64,000 nt of DNA from Riptortus pedestris. Lineage: Eukaryota; Arthropoda; Insecta; Hemiptera; Alydidae. Below the pieces are notes generated by a model. It searched no databases and was not told the DNA's origin. It saw only the letters and a list, made by a program, of their open reading frames with translations. Position 1 is the first letter of the stretch. Each line of letters begins with the position of its first letter. A program made the translations under genes and the position numbers. This document shows, piece by piece, positions 1 through 10,689 of this stretch. The stretch spans positions 101,908,001-101,972,000 of the forward strand of contig CM032228.1 of the NCBI GenBank assembly GCA_019009955.1, written 5' to 3'.

Positions 1-430
1 AGAAAAGCATTTTGATGCCAACAGGAAATTGATGGTTGAATGGAAGTGAAAAATAGGATAGTAGAATAGACACAAATCATTATAAATAAGTGTGAAAGTT
101 AAGCTAGAATTGAGAATGATATAAATCAAGGGTGCCCTATCACATTATTTATTTAATATGTTCTTTGAAAAGGAATTAATAAAACAAAAGAAGAAATTAA
201 GATATATAGAGTAATGGAAAATCTGTTCATTATATTAGATTTGTAAATGGCAATGCACTGGTGGCAACGTCTCAGGTAGAAATGAATAGAATGTGGCAAG
301 CCCTAAACAACTTCTTAGATCAGATTAAACTCAAGTTAAATGTATGTAAAACAAATATTTGAAAGTAGAGAAGACACAAAGCAAAGAAAATATTAGTATT
401 AAAATTGGAAACAGTAATCTATATGTCCAG
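1..430 (+). pseudogene. Degraded LINE reverse transcriptase fragment
   Basis: Pieces of a non-LTR retrotransposon reverse transcriptase can be read in shifting plus-strand frames. Around 128-150 the frame gives QGCPITLFI, matching the RQGCPLSPLLF block. Around 160-185 another frame gives FNMFFEKELIK. From about 258 a third frame gives ALVATSQVEMNRMWQALNNF and then KLKLNVCKTNI, the block that follows the catalytic FADD motif in LINE RTs. The catalytic aspartates are not recoverable because of frameshifts. The element is dead and starts outside the window. The clade is uncertain. Confidence 0.6.
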
Positions 431-683
431 TGATTGTTCCCATGAATAAGAAGTCCTGATTTTCATGTAAATAAACAAGAGGTCCACAGTGCCTCCAAAA
501 CACGTAGAGGTTTTCTATTGCCTTCTCCAAGTACTAACTAACAATACAATTTTTTGTAGGGACAATCCACTCAAGGCCAAAAATGTTAACAGTCCTCTCT
601 CTGCATTTAATAGCATAAGCTTAATAATGAAAAAACATTAAATATGCAAACTACAACATTAATGTACCCCCAGTCTTGCCTAA

Positions 684-804
684 TTAGCAGATTTCCCTGA
701 AGGGAAATCACATATTGACGTCGTACTCATGACGCGATTTCCAAAACCAGTTCTTCAAATGTACCTCGACCCTACCCTAGAGATGAAGAAAATGAGGTCC
801 GTTA

Positions 805-873
<69 letters not shown>

Positions 874-1593
874 GTATGGGAATAAGTTTTAATTGTTTTT
901 CCATACACAGTATTGATGGCATCACATACATTTCATCTAACCTATCGATACATGAATTTAAAAGGTGGTGTGTATGTATGCTGCTAAACACAGTTCAGAC
1001 TTTTGTTTGGAGTCAAACAGCAGCTATTCATATCACATTGAAATACAGCGTTCGCGGGAAGTACTCCTCTACAATCCTTCGAAATGATAGATGAAATGTA
1101 TGTGATGCCACAATACTGTGTATGGAAAAACAATTAAAACTTATTCCCATACCCAATATATATATATATATATATATATACACATTTGTCTGTTAACGCG
1201 GTTGCAATGTTTGTTTGATCGTTACCAAACTCGATATTTAAACGTTTTATGCAAAAAGACAGATCAAGTTCGTTAATGGCTGAAATCGGACCAGTGGGAG
1301 GGGGGATTTCGAAAATTCGAAATATCTCCGTTACCATTCGTCGGATAAATAATTGTGTAGAATCAATCTTATTGCAAATTAAATTTACTATAAATATTGT
1401 TCTATACATTTATTCTCTATCTTGAATAATAACCGAGATATTTGCGTTTTTATTAAGTGTAACCCACGAGTGGGTTTTCCGCCAAAAGCTAGTTCGGCCA
1501 TAATTGATGGGCTCTCGTATGGAGATTTTTCTATTGTATAACTTCACGTGGAAAATCTGCTTAGTTTAAGCAGCCCCTGCGTGACGGACTTTT
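684..1593 (-). mobile_element. DINE/Helentron-like element, copy H1
   Basis: Read on the minus strand, the copy starts at AGTCCGTCACGCAGGGGCTG (near 1590) and ends at the palindrome and TGCTAA at 684-705. The subterminal inverted repeats, the internal block shared with the other copies and a (TA)n core are all present. The TA core is split by a 287-bp mariner-type MITE (870-1156), leaving TA tracts at about 808-870 and 1157-1180. Minus-strand positions 1134-1409 carry the reading frame that recurs in other copies. No transposase is encoded, so it is non-autonomous. Confidence 0.75.
870..1156. mobile_element. Mariner-type MITE with ~69-bp terminal inverted repeats
   Basis: The left end TTGGGTATGGGAATAAGTTT is matched as an inverted repeat by the right end ...CCCATACCCAA. 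The arms run about 69 bp with one single-base indel. The flanks are TA on both sides, inside the (TA)n core of copy H1, as expected for Tc1/mariner. The internal ~150 bp codes for nothing recognisable. The termini match those of the mariner pseudogenes at 4713-5931 and 46586-47980, so this is probably an internal-deletion derivative of that family. Confidence 0.8.
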
Positions 1594-1650
1594 TTTTTAT
1601 TTTAACTTTCTCTCTATTCCAACAGAATTGTAGGCTACTGTTACATACTC

Positions 1651-1676
1651 ACTCACACACACACACACACACACAC
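1651..1676 (+). repeat. (CA)n microsatellite
   Basis: About 12 CA units just outside copy H1. Confidence 0.9.
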
Positions 1677-1819
1677 ATAGACTGCGCATGTGATGTGCAT
1701 GATCATATTGAGTTAACACACATTCTTCAAAAACCTCACCTTCTTGGGTTCTGATGAAATTTGGTACATACAGAATCTCTACGCAGACTTAAAAAAAAAA
1801 AAAAATTTTTTAATGGTGC

Positions 1820-2041
1820 CAATTTGTCATCAGGGGCTGTAAAAACTCAGCAGACTTCCCACCTGCTGGACATGCTACTGTTCTGACATCATTTGTTCTC
1901 CAATGTTTTGTAATAAAAAGACTATGGACACAAGATTTAAATCATCTCCGAGGTCAGATTGATGGACATTTGAAGGAATTTTACAAAATTTGTTTCATGA
2001 GTACAACCTCAATAGGTGATTTCCCTTAAAGGAAATCAGAT
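1820..2041 (+). mobile_element. Internally deleted, diverged DINE/Helentron-like copy
   Basis: The left end reads CAGGGGCTGTAAAAACTCAG followed by CAGACTTCCC, a diverged form of the family 5' end. The right end keeps GATTGATGGACATTTGAAGG, CATGAGTACAACCTCAATAG and the palindrome GATTTCCCTTAAAGGAAATC. The ~400-bp internal block and the TA core are missing. Confidence 0.55.
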
Positions 2042-2281
2042 AATAAAACCAAAGCAATTGAAACAGAGTAGACAAAACAATGACAAGGTTTTATCTATTC
2101 AAAAGAACAAAACACCAAATCAAACTCAGAATAAGATAGATCTAATTTTTCCCTTGAGAAGTTAAAAATAGAATCCACAAAAAAAAAAAAGACAGTTTCA
2201 AAAATGTATATATATTAATCTGCATCAACAAATAACTGAAATTCTATTTGTAAAATATCCAAACTCAAACAGAATTAAATA

Positions 2282-2697
2282 TAATTAATAATTTCAGGGC
2301 AAAAGAAAGGATATTTAGGTTAATAATTTCAGGGCAAAAGAATGGATCTTTAGGTCTCAAAAGAGCATTTCTTTATTCTTTTATTTCATAAAGCCGTTTT
2401 GCCCTCCTGGGCATTAGCAATCCTAATAATTCTCCACAACTCCTTTGGAGTTTTTATTCTGTGGAGAATTATTAGAATTATATTGACTAAGAGGGATATT
2501 TTTAAAGGTTTGTTTCGAACTCTAGAAATCTAAGAAAATTATGAATTGCCTTTATGGATGTAAGAGAAAAAAATTTACCATGTATGTTTTTAGCATTGCT
2601 AATAACCAGGAGGGCGAAATGTCTGGTTTATTTAATAAAAGAATAAAGAAATGCTGTTTTGAGACCTAAAGATCCTTTCTTTTGTCCTGAAATACTT
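2282..2697. repeat. Inverted-repeat (fold-back) element, Penelope-like ends
   Basis: Two arms of about 100 bp, at about 2318-2421 and 2592-2695, are inverted copies of each other. They share CAGGGCAAAAGAA, TCTTTAGGTCTCAAAA and CATTTCTTTATTCTTTTAT. Both inner ends carry a GCCCAGGAGGGC hairpin followed by (G/A)AAA, resembling the stem II and GAAA of hammerhead motifs in Penelope-like terminal repeats. A ~35-bp direct duplication (about 2286-2355) sits at the left outer end. No coding capacity is seen. Confidence 0.5.
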
Positions 2698-3334
2698 TAA
2701 TTGGTCTCAGTAAGGATTAGATGCAATAATTAATAATTATTCACATTGGGTATATTATAAATTTAATTCAACATTAAGCGTCCGTTTTTAACATAGTTGT
2801 GAATAGAATCTATAGAACATCCAATTACAATAGCTGTATTATGAACTTCAAAGTTTGTTGTAAAAAATAATTAATTAAAGAAAAAATAAATGTATCACTT
2901 ATTGTATCAGTAGTTTAGTTATACAAATAGCAATAAATGGGCAGCAACAAATGAATTAAGTTAAAAGATAATTTCTAGAAGTGAGTACAGACATGTTTTG
3001 AAAACACATCGAAAAGATTTGTACACAGTTCCATAGATATATAAAGTAAACTTAAATCATTACTGTAACAGAAAATTCATAGGAGTTTAATATAGGATGC
3101 ACAGCCTATTTCTTAAATAAAACGTTAAGAATCCTGTAAATTAAACTAACATTGGAAAATAAGTATAAAAATCGCTTAAATGAAGTTTAAAGTTCCAACA
3201 ATAATAAAGAAATTTAAATCAATTCGTGAATGCAATAAAGTAAAAATTAAATTAGGGATGAATTAAAAATATTATTAAAGAGGGAATACTAAGTAAAAGT
3301 TTCAATGACAAAGGCTAATGTTAACCTAACATAC
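2698..3334. other. AT-rich non-coding stretch, probably intron
   Basis: No coding or repeat signal was recognised. By position it is the intron downstream of the minus-strand RRM exon. Confidence 0.5.
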
Positions 3335-3418
3335 CTGCAGAAACAACTCATATAATATTTCTTCAGTAACTTTTTCAGATAAATTTCCAACAAAGACGGT
3401 GAAGTCCTCTTTAGGCAT
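3335..3418 (-). CDS. First coding exon of an RRM protein (RBM7-like)
   Basis: The minus-strand ATG at 3418 opens 28 codons reading MPKEDFTVFVGNLSEKVTEE then ILYELFLQ. They end exactly at a CAG|GTATGT splice donor in phase 0. TVFVGNLSEKVTEE is the first beta strand (RNP2, VFVGNL) and first helix of an RNA-recognition motif, and the short leader and ELF end resemble RBM7/RBM11. In other animals RBM7 is part of the NEXT complex, which feeds nuclear RNAs to the exosome; that role is inferred from family resemblance only. Later exons must lie leftwards, and I could not find them between 1 and 3334. The gene is divergent from the small ORF at 3764. Confidence 0.6.
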
Positions 3419-3763
3419 TTTATAAAAATACTTATGTATTAGTTACAATAATGTAAAATAAGTATCCAAACTGAATTCTAATATATTTTGTCAACTACCC
3501 GCCATTTATTTATTCTCAACATTTTCGAATACGTAACTGTATAAAAAATTACTCATTCATTAAATTAAAAACATATATTCTCAATATAAACAAAAAATGA
3601 TTTTTTTGTCTAAAAAACTGATCTTAAATAAATTAATTGTAACCCAAAATGTAAACACGAACGCCAAGTAACCTTACATTTGTATAAACCTTCGTTCAGT
3701 TGTTGATTTTTATGGTGTGCTCCAAAAGGTTATAGTCAGCAGATAATCGGCTATAAAACTGTT
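3419..3763. promoter_or_regulatory. Presumed bidirectional promoter region
   Basis: About 345 AT-rich bases separate the start codons of the minus-strand RRM exon and the plus-strand small ORF. No clear TATA box or motif array was recognised. The call rests on the divergent arrangement alone. Confidence 0.35.
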
Positions 3764-3895
3764 ATGGACGACGATTATTTTAAAGGGTTGCCGAAGACTA
3801 GAAAAACTAAAGGAACAAAATTATTTATTGTTCGAAATTATATTGCTTTGTTTTTTGTTGGAGTTGGTTTTGCTACAGGCCTGACATATCAGTAA
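3764..3895 (+). CDS. 43-residue ORF with one membrane segment, or a first exon
   Basis: An ATG at 3764 opens 43 codons with an acidic start (MDDDYFKG), a basic stretch (KTRKTKGTK) and then a hydrophobic segment (YIALFFVGVGFATGLTY) before TAA at 3893. This looks like a small single-pass membrane or mitochondrial inner-membrane protein, but I do not recognise the family. Alternatively, a GTAAGG donor at 3892 overlaps the stop. Splicing from it to the acceptor at 10689 keeps the frame of the first SLX4-like exon, so this could be an upstream exon of that gene. A membrane segment would be odd in a nuclear scaffold, so I favour a separate gene. Confidence 0.4.
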   Translation: MDDDYFKGLPKTRKTKGTKLFIVRNYIALFFVGVGFATGLTYQ

Positions 3896-4371
3896 GGATT
3901 AAATTAATTTTTATGAACTTTAAAATTAGAGATTCATCTTCAAAATATAAAAAGTGGTTAGTAGTAAAGAGCATCTTTAAAATGTTTATGGATCTAATCT
4001 ATGTTTATGAAGATGAATCATATTTTATTTTTCAAAACTTTACTAAACATAGGAATTAAATTATTATTCCAGTATTGCAGGGTATTTTCATTCAACCACA
4101 AGAGGTTGCATAAACCATTGTTTTTGCAAGAATTGTGTTGGTGAGAAAGTTGACTGGTGCCTTTCGGACTAATACTTGGATGCGGTTTTGATTTTGTGCA
4201 ATGGTTGCCCAATTGCCTATAAAATTTTCTAAGTGAATTGAAAGGTGGTTTATTATCTTTATGTAAAGAAAAATATGGATCTGCAATAGTGAACGCTCTT
4301 TATTGTGAAATAGAGAAGAAAAAGTTTATATGATGCAATCTGTGTTCAAATGAGAATTAGATAGCCTCCGG

Positions 4372-4431
4372 TGTAAAAGTCCAGTTTGTGGGAAGTCTGC
4401 TTTGCTTTAACAGCTCCTGTATGATGTACTT
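4372..4431 (-). mobile_element. DINE/Helentron-like 5'-end fragment
   Basis: GTGGGAAGTCTGCTTTGCTT followed by CAGCTCCTGTATGATGTACT is a diverged 5' terminus on the minus strand. The rest of 3896-4712 shows no gene that I can support. Confidence 0.45.
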
Positions 4432-4712
4432 TAATATTATTGCTGTAGGACAGGCTCATTATAGGCTGTTTTGGCAATGATTTTTTTCTCTTTTCATTAT
4501 ATTAACTAGAGTATAGTGCATCCATTGTTATTCAAGTGTATTAACCCTTTAGATGCTCTGAATTCCGTGCAAGGTTGTGGCTGTAGTGGCACCCTCTCTA
4601 TCGGCAAGTCACTCCAAAGGTCCAACAATTTCCCTACATCTACCACTTCTTGTCCTTTACATACCCATATTTCATTAAGCTTTATTTGTAATTAGCTATT
4701 TTATATAAACTA

Positions 4713-5931
4713 TTGGGACTGGGAATAAGTTGCAATTTTTTTTTTTTTGTAGACAAAGAAAGTTCCAATATAAAAATATTAAATAATTTTTGTCTGAATA
4801 TTTTCCATCTGAAACAACAGCCTTTCCCCATCTTTCAGGCAAAAGAAAAAATTCTCAACTGGAGAATTCTATTTCTTTCAAGGCGTACCAGTCATTAACC
4901 AAATTTTGAATGCTGTCATATGGGATGAAGCTCTGTCCAGTAAGAGCTGACTGCAGGCAAAGGCGAGGCAAATAATAGTCTGTCTGAGGGATGTCCGGTG
5001 AATACAGTGGGTGGGTATGATTATGACCTCCCATTTCGATCTTTCTATCTATATCCGGATGGGTTGACAAACATCTGGCCTGGCATTATCCTGTTACAAA
5101 GTCAGTTTTCATGTCTGTTGCACCATTCTCTTAAATAGTATGATTCAAGCACATTAGTTGAAGTCGGCAACGTTCAGAATTGATTGTTTCAACAGCTCCA
5201 AATGCGGTCTCCATCCCGCATATTATACCAGATACTGACTATGAGCTTTGGTGCTGATGGACCCGGTTCATCCATGCTACTTTGCCTTTAGGATTATCAC
5301 AGTGAATCCTGTTTTACTACTGTACCAGTGATGATCAGATCCAAATAAATTTCTAGTCATTGAAGCAATGTTTAGCATATGACCAAACACCTTTCAATGT
5401 CCCCTTCCCTCAACTTGTGTAGTACCCAATTTCCTTACTTCTGAACCATTCGCAAAGCATGCAGGCATTTTTCAATGGTGGATCTATCAACATCCAATGC
5501 TACAATTCATCGTGTCTGACATGGATCAATATCAAGCAGTTCCTTATTTTTCTCATTTTGAAACTTTTTGAGGACATCATCACGATACTTGTCATTGACT
5601 TCGAAATCACCAATTTCGTAGCATCATAATCAATCTCTACAAGGGAGTATGGTCAATATGGACATCCATAAGTAATTGGCATGTTCCTGCAGTACTTTTC
5701 TTCCAAAGATAATAGTGGGGAAGAACTTCCTGCAAATGCTACTTTTTTGGAACAAATTATGACACTTTTTATGCCATATGAATACTTGCATGTTTGGACT
5801 CTTAACTAAAATCTTATGCTCCATTTAACAGCTTACATACACCTTTTAAATTCATGTATCAAAAAATGATATGCTAGTGATTCTATTAAACTATCTATAG
5901 GAAAACGATTAAAAGTCATTCCCATACCCAA
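4713..5931 (-). pseudogene. Mariner transposon with broken transposase
   Basis: The ends TTGGGACTGGGAATAAG (4713) and CCCATACCCAA (to 5931) are flanked by TA. The minus strand carries a mariner transposase in shifted frames. From right to left come an N-terminal part (around 5630-5824, weakly recognisable), ALDVDRSTIEKCLHAL near 5500, CDNPKGKVAWMN near 5290, and an open tract at 5070-4855 holding HPLYSPDIPQTDYYLPRLCL, the region of the last catalytic Asp in D,D34D enzymes. Stops and frameshifts make it inactive. It is the same family as 46586-47980 and the MITE at 870-1156. Confidence 0.8.
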
Positions 5932-6017
5932 TATATTTAATAACTAATAAGTTAGTTTATTCAATAACTTTTGTAGATAATATGTAAAGTAATTTGCCTT
6001 TTATATATTCTTCATAT

Positions 6018-6228
6018 TTTCTTGGCAAGAATCACCAATAAACCATTTTTTGGCTTAAACTTTATTGATACTGCCCTACATGTTTCGTGGTCCATATACC
6101 ACCTCTTCAGGGGTTCTCCATTTCTGAAGTGCATGTTTCCCTCTTACGTTCGATGCGACTGTCCTCACTGGGGAGGTCGTTAATACTCTGTTTTTTATTG
6201 GTGACCCTTGCCAAAAAAATATGAAGAA
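6018..6228. repeat. Penelope-like terminal segment, inverted ends, hammerhead-like core
   Basis: TTGGCAAGAATCACCAATAA at the left is matched in inverted form by ATTGGTGACCCTTGCCAA at the right, giving a ~200-bp fold-back unit. On the minus strand, 6113-6073 reads CCCCTGAAGAGG, a GTGG/CCAC hairpin, then GAAACATGTAGGGC. This fits a hammerhead layout: CCC/GGG helix I, CUGANGA, helix II, GAAA, a palindromic ACAUGU helix III and a GUA cleavage triplet. Such motifs are known from terminal repeats of Penelope-like elements. Activity is not shown. Confidence 0.45.
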
Positions 6229-6574
6229 TATATAAAAATTAAAAATATTGGGTCCAGAATAAGAAGAAAAATTCTACTTTTGTTTAATCAAGATAGGTTT
6301 ACTGAGTTGTCAGATTTTGTGGCATAAGCAACATGTGTGTCCTCTAAACTCCCAAATACTTTATTTAAATGATTTGTCATCAATAAATACTGTTAAGCTG
6401 GACATTAATTCTAGAGTGGACACAGTAATAATGACTTTTAGGAATATTCAGGTAGGATGGGGTCCCTCCTGAAGGAGGGTTTAATAATGGCAAGAGCGGG
6501 AAAGTGTAGACATTCTCGTCCTAAATTTGAAATTATAACACATCCGTGTTATACAAAGGTTTAAGATGGAACAT

Positions 6575-6602
6575 CTTAACACTCATGGCTAACCTCAGCC
6601 CC
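6575..6602 (-). repeat. SINE end fragment
   Basis: ACTCATGGCTAACCTCAGCC matches the 5' (tRNA-like) end of the local SINE family in reverse orientation. The adjoining ~150 bases to the left are not recognisably SINE. Confidence 0.4.
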
Positions 6603-6611
6603 CCCCCCAAA

Positions 6612-7353
6612 AAAATCTGTGACGCATGTGTTGTGTAAACTTAAAAGATTTCGCATGTGCTGGAATGACACAATGGTGATTTCATCACTTATCCCTTTTT
6701 TGCCCATAAGCAATAAAAAGCCTTTGCAAACAGGAATTCAAATTTAAGCTGAACATTAAGATGTTGAATAGCTCAGTTATTTGAAGAAATTATTGGTGAG
6801 TAGAAGGGTGTGGGGGGGTTTACTGAAAACCGAAAACCAAAAATATACAAATAACTCGGTTAATATTTGAGATACAAAAAAAGGAATTGAACAAGTCTAG
6901 AACATTAAAAGTCCGTCACGCAGGGGCTGCGTAAACTAAGCAGATTTCCCACGTGAAGTAATACAATAGAGAAATCTCCATACAAGAGCCCAACACTTAC
7001 GGCAAAGGGCCAAACTAGGTTTTGGCGGGAACTCAAAAATCCGTTACCGGCCCAAATTTAATAAAAATGCAAATATCTCGGTTAATATTCAAGATAGGGA
7101 ATAAATGTATAGAACAATATTTATAGTAAATTTAATTTGTAATAAGATTGATTCTATACAATTTTTCGATCCGACGCATAATAACGGAGATATTTCGAAT
7201 TTTCCGAAAATCGCCCCTCTAAACCCCCCCTCCCACTGGACCGATTTCAGCCATTAACGAACTTGATCTTCCTTTTTACATAAAACGATTAAATTCCGAG
7301 TTTGGTAACGATCAAACAAAAATTGCGACCGCTAGAGCGTTAACAGACAAATA

Positions 7354-7393
<40 letters not shown>

Positions 7394-8203
7394 ATATATA
7401 TAAAATTTTGAACGGACCTCATTTTCGTCATCACCTGGGTAGGATCGATGGACATTTGAAGAAATTTTTCGAAACTCGCGTCATGAGTACGACCTCAATA
7501 GCTGATTTCCCCTAAGGGAAATCTGCTAAAAGCTTACCAATTTCGTTTCTACAACACTTTTCGATTCAATTATTATTCAATACTAAGGGGATAAATCACA
7601 TTTTTCATTTTATTTTCCTCTAAACCCTTTCCCCCCCCTTTTTTTCTTGGCCAATTTCAGATATTAATGAATATGATCTTTAGTTTTGCATGAACCAGGT
7701 AAATATCACATTTAAATAGCATTGATCAAAACAAAGCATTAGTTTTGAGTCTAAAATATAAAACTTAGAATCAGAAAATTAATGATATAATTGTGTACAA
7801 TAAGCAGTGTACACGCAATAACAGAAGGGGGGGGGGTTAACTGAAGGCTGAGGCTTAATATTTAAGATACAATTAAAATATATAAAACAACACATAGCGA
7901 ATAAAATTTGTAACAAGACACAGTATAAAATAGTTTTTGCTCTAACTCAAAATAACAGAGATATTTTGAAGTTTTTATTCCCCCTCTCTAAATTCCACCA
8001 ATTTTATCCTGATTTCAGCCATTAACGAACTTGGTCTTTAGTTTTTCACCAAACTTAGAAATATCAGCTTTGATAAAGATTAAACCAAAATTGTGCCTGG
8101 ACATTTGAAAAAAAAAAACTATGAACATTTAATTTTTTTTTTTTTTTCCAAAACCATGTCAAAACCTCAATTGCTGATTCCCTCCAAAGGGAAACCGGCT
8201 GTA
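6612..8203 (+). mobile_element. Old DINE/Helentron-like copy, split by a younger copy
   Basis: A diverged 5' end (TGTGACGCATGTGTTGTGTA, from 6618) and the internal CTCGGTTAATATTTGAGATA block run to about 6906. The matching internal blocks (TTCGATTCAATTATTATT, TTTCAGATATTAATGAATAT, a second ATTTCAGCCATTAACGAACT) and the degraded 3' end (CCTCAATTGCTGATT, about 8165-8203) resume after 7529. The copy appears to be of the longer subtype with a duplicated internal block. Nothing is encoded. The younger copy at 6907-7529 is nested in it. Confidence 0.55.
6907..7529 (+). mobile_element. DINE/Helentron-like element, well-preserved copy
   Basis: This is a nearly complete 623-bp copy: AAAAGTCCGTCACGCAGGGG at the left, GCAGATTTCCCACGTG just inside, the conserved internal block, a TA core at about 7352-7403, and the 3' end CATGAGTACGACCTCAATAG plus palindrome GATTTCCCCTAAGGGAAATC and TGCTAA. 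No terminal duplication of target DNA is seen, as expected for rolling-circle elements. Confidence 0.8.
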
Positions 8204-8376
8204 ATATATTCAAATACACTACTTTATTTTATTACAATACAATAATCTATTCTTTTCTTTTACACATGTGACTTTTTATCATATGTTAAATACATTGTGT
8301 TGATATACCACACCTGCTAACAAAATTAAAAAAGTTACTATAGAGAGATATTATTTTTTATCCCTTTTAAGTCTTC

Positions 8377-8580
8377 AAGTTAAAGCGTTGACCTTTATCT
8401 CACATGGTAAACCTAGAGTGGCGAGTTCGATTCTCGCCTGGGCAAAGGAAATTATTTAGTGACGAAATTCATTAAATAACGTCCAAAAATCCCACCCTGG
8501 CTAGAAAAGGGTGGTAACCTGTAGATAACCCGTCCCGATTAGCCTAAGTTGCAAAAAGTGGACGTTAATAAATAAATAAA
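8377..8580 (+). mobile_element. tRNA-derived SINE with 12-bp target duplication
   Basis: The copy contains a Pol III B-box-like GAGTTCGATTCTCGCC, then the family body (CCCACCCTGGCTAGAAAAGG, ...TTGCAAAAAGTGGACG) and a simple (AATA)n tail. TTTTAAGTCTTC occurs on both sides (8365-8376 and 8581-8592), an exact target-site duplication. It is 5'-truncated and lacks the A-box end seen at 48526-48754. Confidence 0.85.
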
Positions 8581-8805
8581 TTTTAAGTCTTCTTTATTGG
8601 TTGTATTTGAATTTTATCTTTAGAAAATCAATTTATGTAATTACTAATAATAAAAAAAATGTTGTAGTGTGGAGGTTATAGATTTTCTTCCTGAGCAATT
8701 GACGTAAAATTTTCAGAGCACTTGCTCCAACATCATTATACCTAAACTTATGTCAATACGATTGTCATAGCACTAATATTTGGTGCTTTAAAACATAGAC
8801 TGGTT

Positions 8806-9120
8806 TCAAAATATCTTGTGAAAACTGAATATAGCATCTTCACAAAATAGAAAAAGTATGAGCTGCCAATTTTGATACTTAACAGGACTATAATAAACAA
8901 GACGGATGAACTTTAGACTGACATTTGACAGAAAACTAACTTGGGTTCTCCATTTAAAAGGGCTCGTTGATAACTGCAAGAAGAACTTAGAATTCTTGAG
9001 AATCCTGCATAATAAGAATTTGGGACGATAGTTATTTAATTCTGACTTTTTGTCATTTCTATACCAGAGCTTTACTGTACTATGGATGGATGTTGCCTTC
9101 CCCAGCATACTCACTCACCA
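8806..9120 (-). pseudogene. LINE reverse transcriptase fragment
   Basis: A 102-codon open minus-strand frame contains KKSELNNYRPKFLLCRILKN, which corresponds to the NNYRPISLLPxxSKxFE block at the start of jockey/CR1-type reverse transcriptases. The rest is weakly alignable. The flank 9120-9370 is AT-rich and probably part of the same decayed element. The catalytic motifs are absent. Confidence 0.55.
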
Positions 9121-9376
9121 GACATGGACGGCCCTTTCAGAGTTATACCTGTTTTCTATCTTCAAAACTCTGGAGGGTATGAAATCAATACTGATGAGGA
9201 GCTGAATACACCTTAGACACATGAATGCATCTTGTGCACATTGCAACTGAAATCAAACTTTTTTTGAGTTTTCTCTGCGAACGTCAGGATCCTTCCATGA
9301 ATGAGAAATTATGAGGTTACTGCAAGCTGAAAAAATGTCATCAAGCAAAATGTACATTATATAATAGTTTGATCAT

Positions 9377-10590
9377 CACTTTTAGTAGATTTCCCTTAGA
9401 AATCTGCTAATGCAGTTTTACTCATGACGCAATTTTCGAAAAATTTCCTCAAATTTCCATTGATCGTACCCAGAAGATGAAAACTATATATTTGTCTGTT
9501 AACTCTCTAGCAGTCACAATTTTGGTTTGATCGCTACCAAACTCAATATTTAAATGTTTTATGTATAAATAAAGATCAAGTTCGTTAATGGCTGAAATCG
9601 AACCACTGGGAGTAGGGTTTAGAGGGGGATTTTTGAAAATATAAAATACCCCCGTTATTATACGTCGGATTGAAAAATTGTATAGCACCAATCTTATTTC
9701 AAATTGAATGCTCTATATATGTTATTCTAGATATATATTTTCGGCATCGTGAATGCTAACGAAGATATTTGGATATTATAGTTTTTGGTTTTCAGTTAAC
9801 CCCCACTCCTACTCATATCATATTAACAATAAGCTGTTATATAGTAACCACTTCATTTGAAAGTTAGGTACCAAATATGGTTTTCATTAACTTTTTCTTT
9901 GTGAGATACAGGTGAAAATGTTTAATTGATTTTTACCATACTCAATATTTAACCATTTCATGCAACTCTAAAGATCGTTTGTTATTGGCTGAAATTGGGT
10001 TATCACACATACTATGTAAGGGACATATGAAAATATTTAAATATAAGCTGGTTATGAGATGTTTAGTGACTTGTTATTATAGTTGGATGAGTGTTTACTG
10101 GAGACTAAATATTATAAAATACAAATATTTCATTTAATATTTGATATCATGAAAATTGAAAACAATAACATTTATAGGAAATTAAATTTACAAGGTTGGT
10201 TAAATAAAATTTTTCTATACTATTCATAATGACTTAAGTTTTTACAAATTTTAGATTTTCCTCCCCTAATGCCCTTCTCCGTGGTTGGATTTTAGCTTTA
10301 TTTTAGAATGAAATGATTAAATATATCTAGCATGGTATCGATAAAAAAAAAAATTAAAATCTCAACATTATTAGAATACAGCAAACACACATTGAGAATA
10401 TATCAAACATAGTAAAAGTACAATATTTGGTATTTAAGCACAGAATGAAATGTTTCATGATATAATATGAGGCAAGTATGAGTGGGTGTTTACTAAACGC
10501 TGAAGATTGGTCATATACACTTTTATGGCCAGTCTAAAAGTGATATTTTGAATTTTCCGGGGATTTTAGATTTCCCATGTGGAAATTGAA
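9377..10590 (-). mobile_element. DINE/Helentron-like long-subtype copy, decayed
   Basis: The 3' palindrome (GATTTCCCTTAGAAATC) lies at 9390-9406, with ACTCATGACGCAATTTTCG, TTTGTCTGTTAACTCTCTAG and GTTCGTTAATGGCTGAAATC following on the minus strand. Positions 9449-9691 (minus) keep an 80-codon version of the recurrent family frame. Past about 9800 the similarity continues as a second, more diverged internal block. The outer end, near ATTTCCCATGTGGAAATTG (10570), is uncertain. Confidence 0.55.
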
Positions 10591-10689
10591 CCTATAAAAG
10601 TTAATCAAACATATCAAGTCTTTAAAATATGAGTTTAGTCTATTAATTATTGTTTTCAATGTAAAATTAATCTATTATTCATTCCTTAG

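Noticed and set aside
729..991. Open frames made of poly-Ile/Tyr across (TA)n on both strands
   Set aside because: They are translations of a TA microsatellite and have no other conserved content.
4545..4560. TTAACCCTTTAGATGC, resembling a piggyBac end at a TTAA site
   Set aside because: No matching opposite end or second TTAA could be found.
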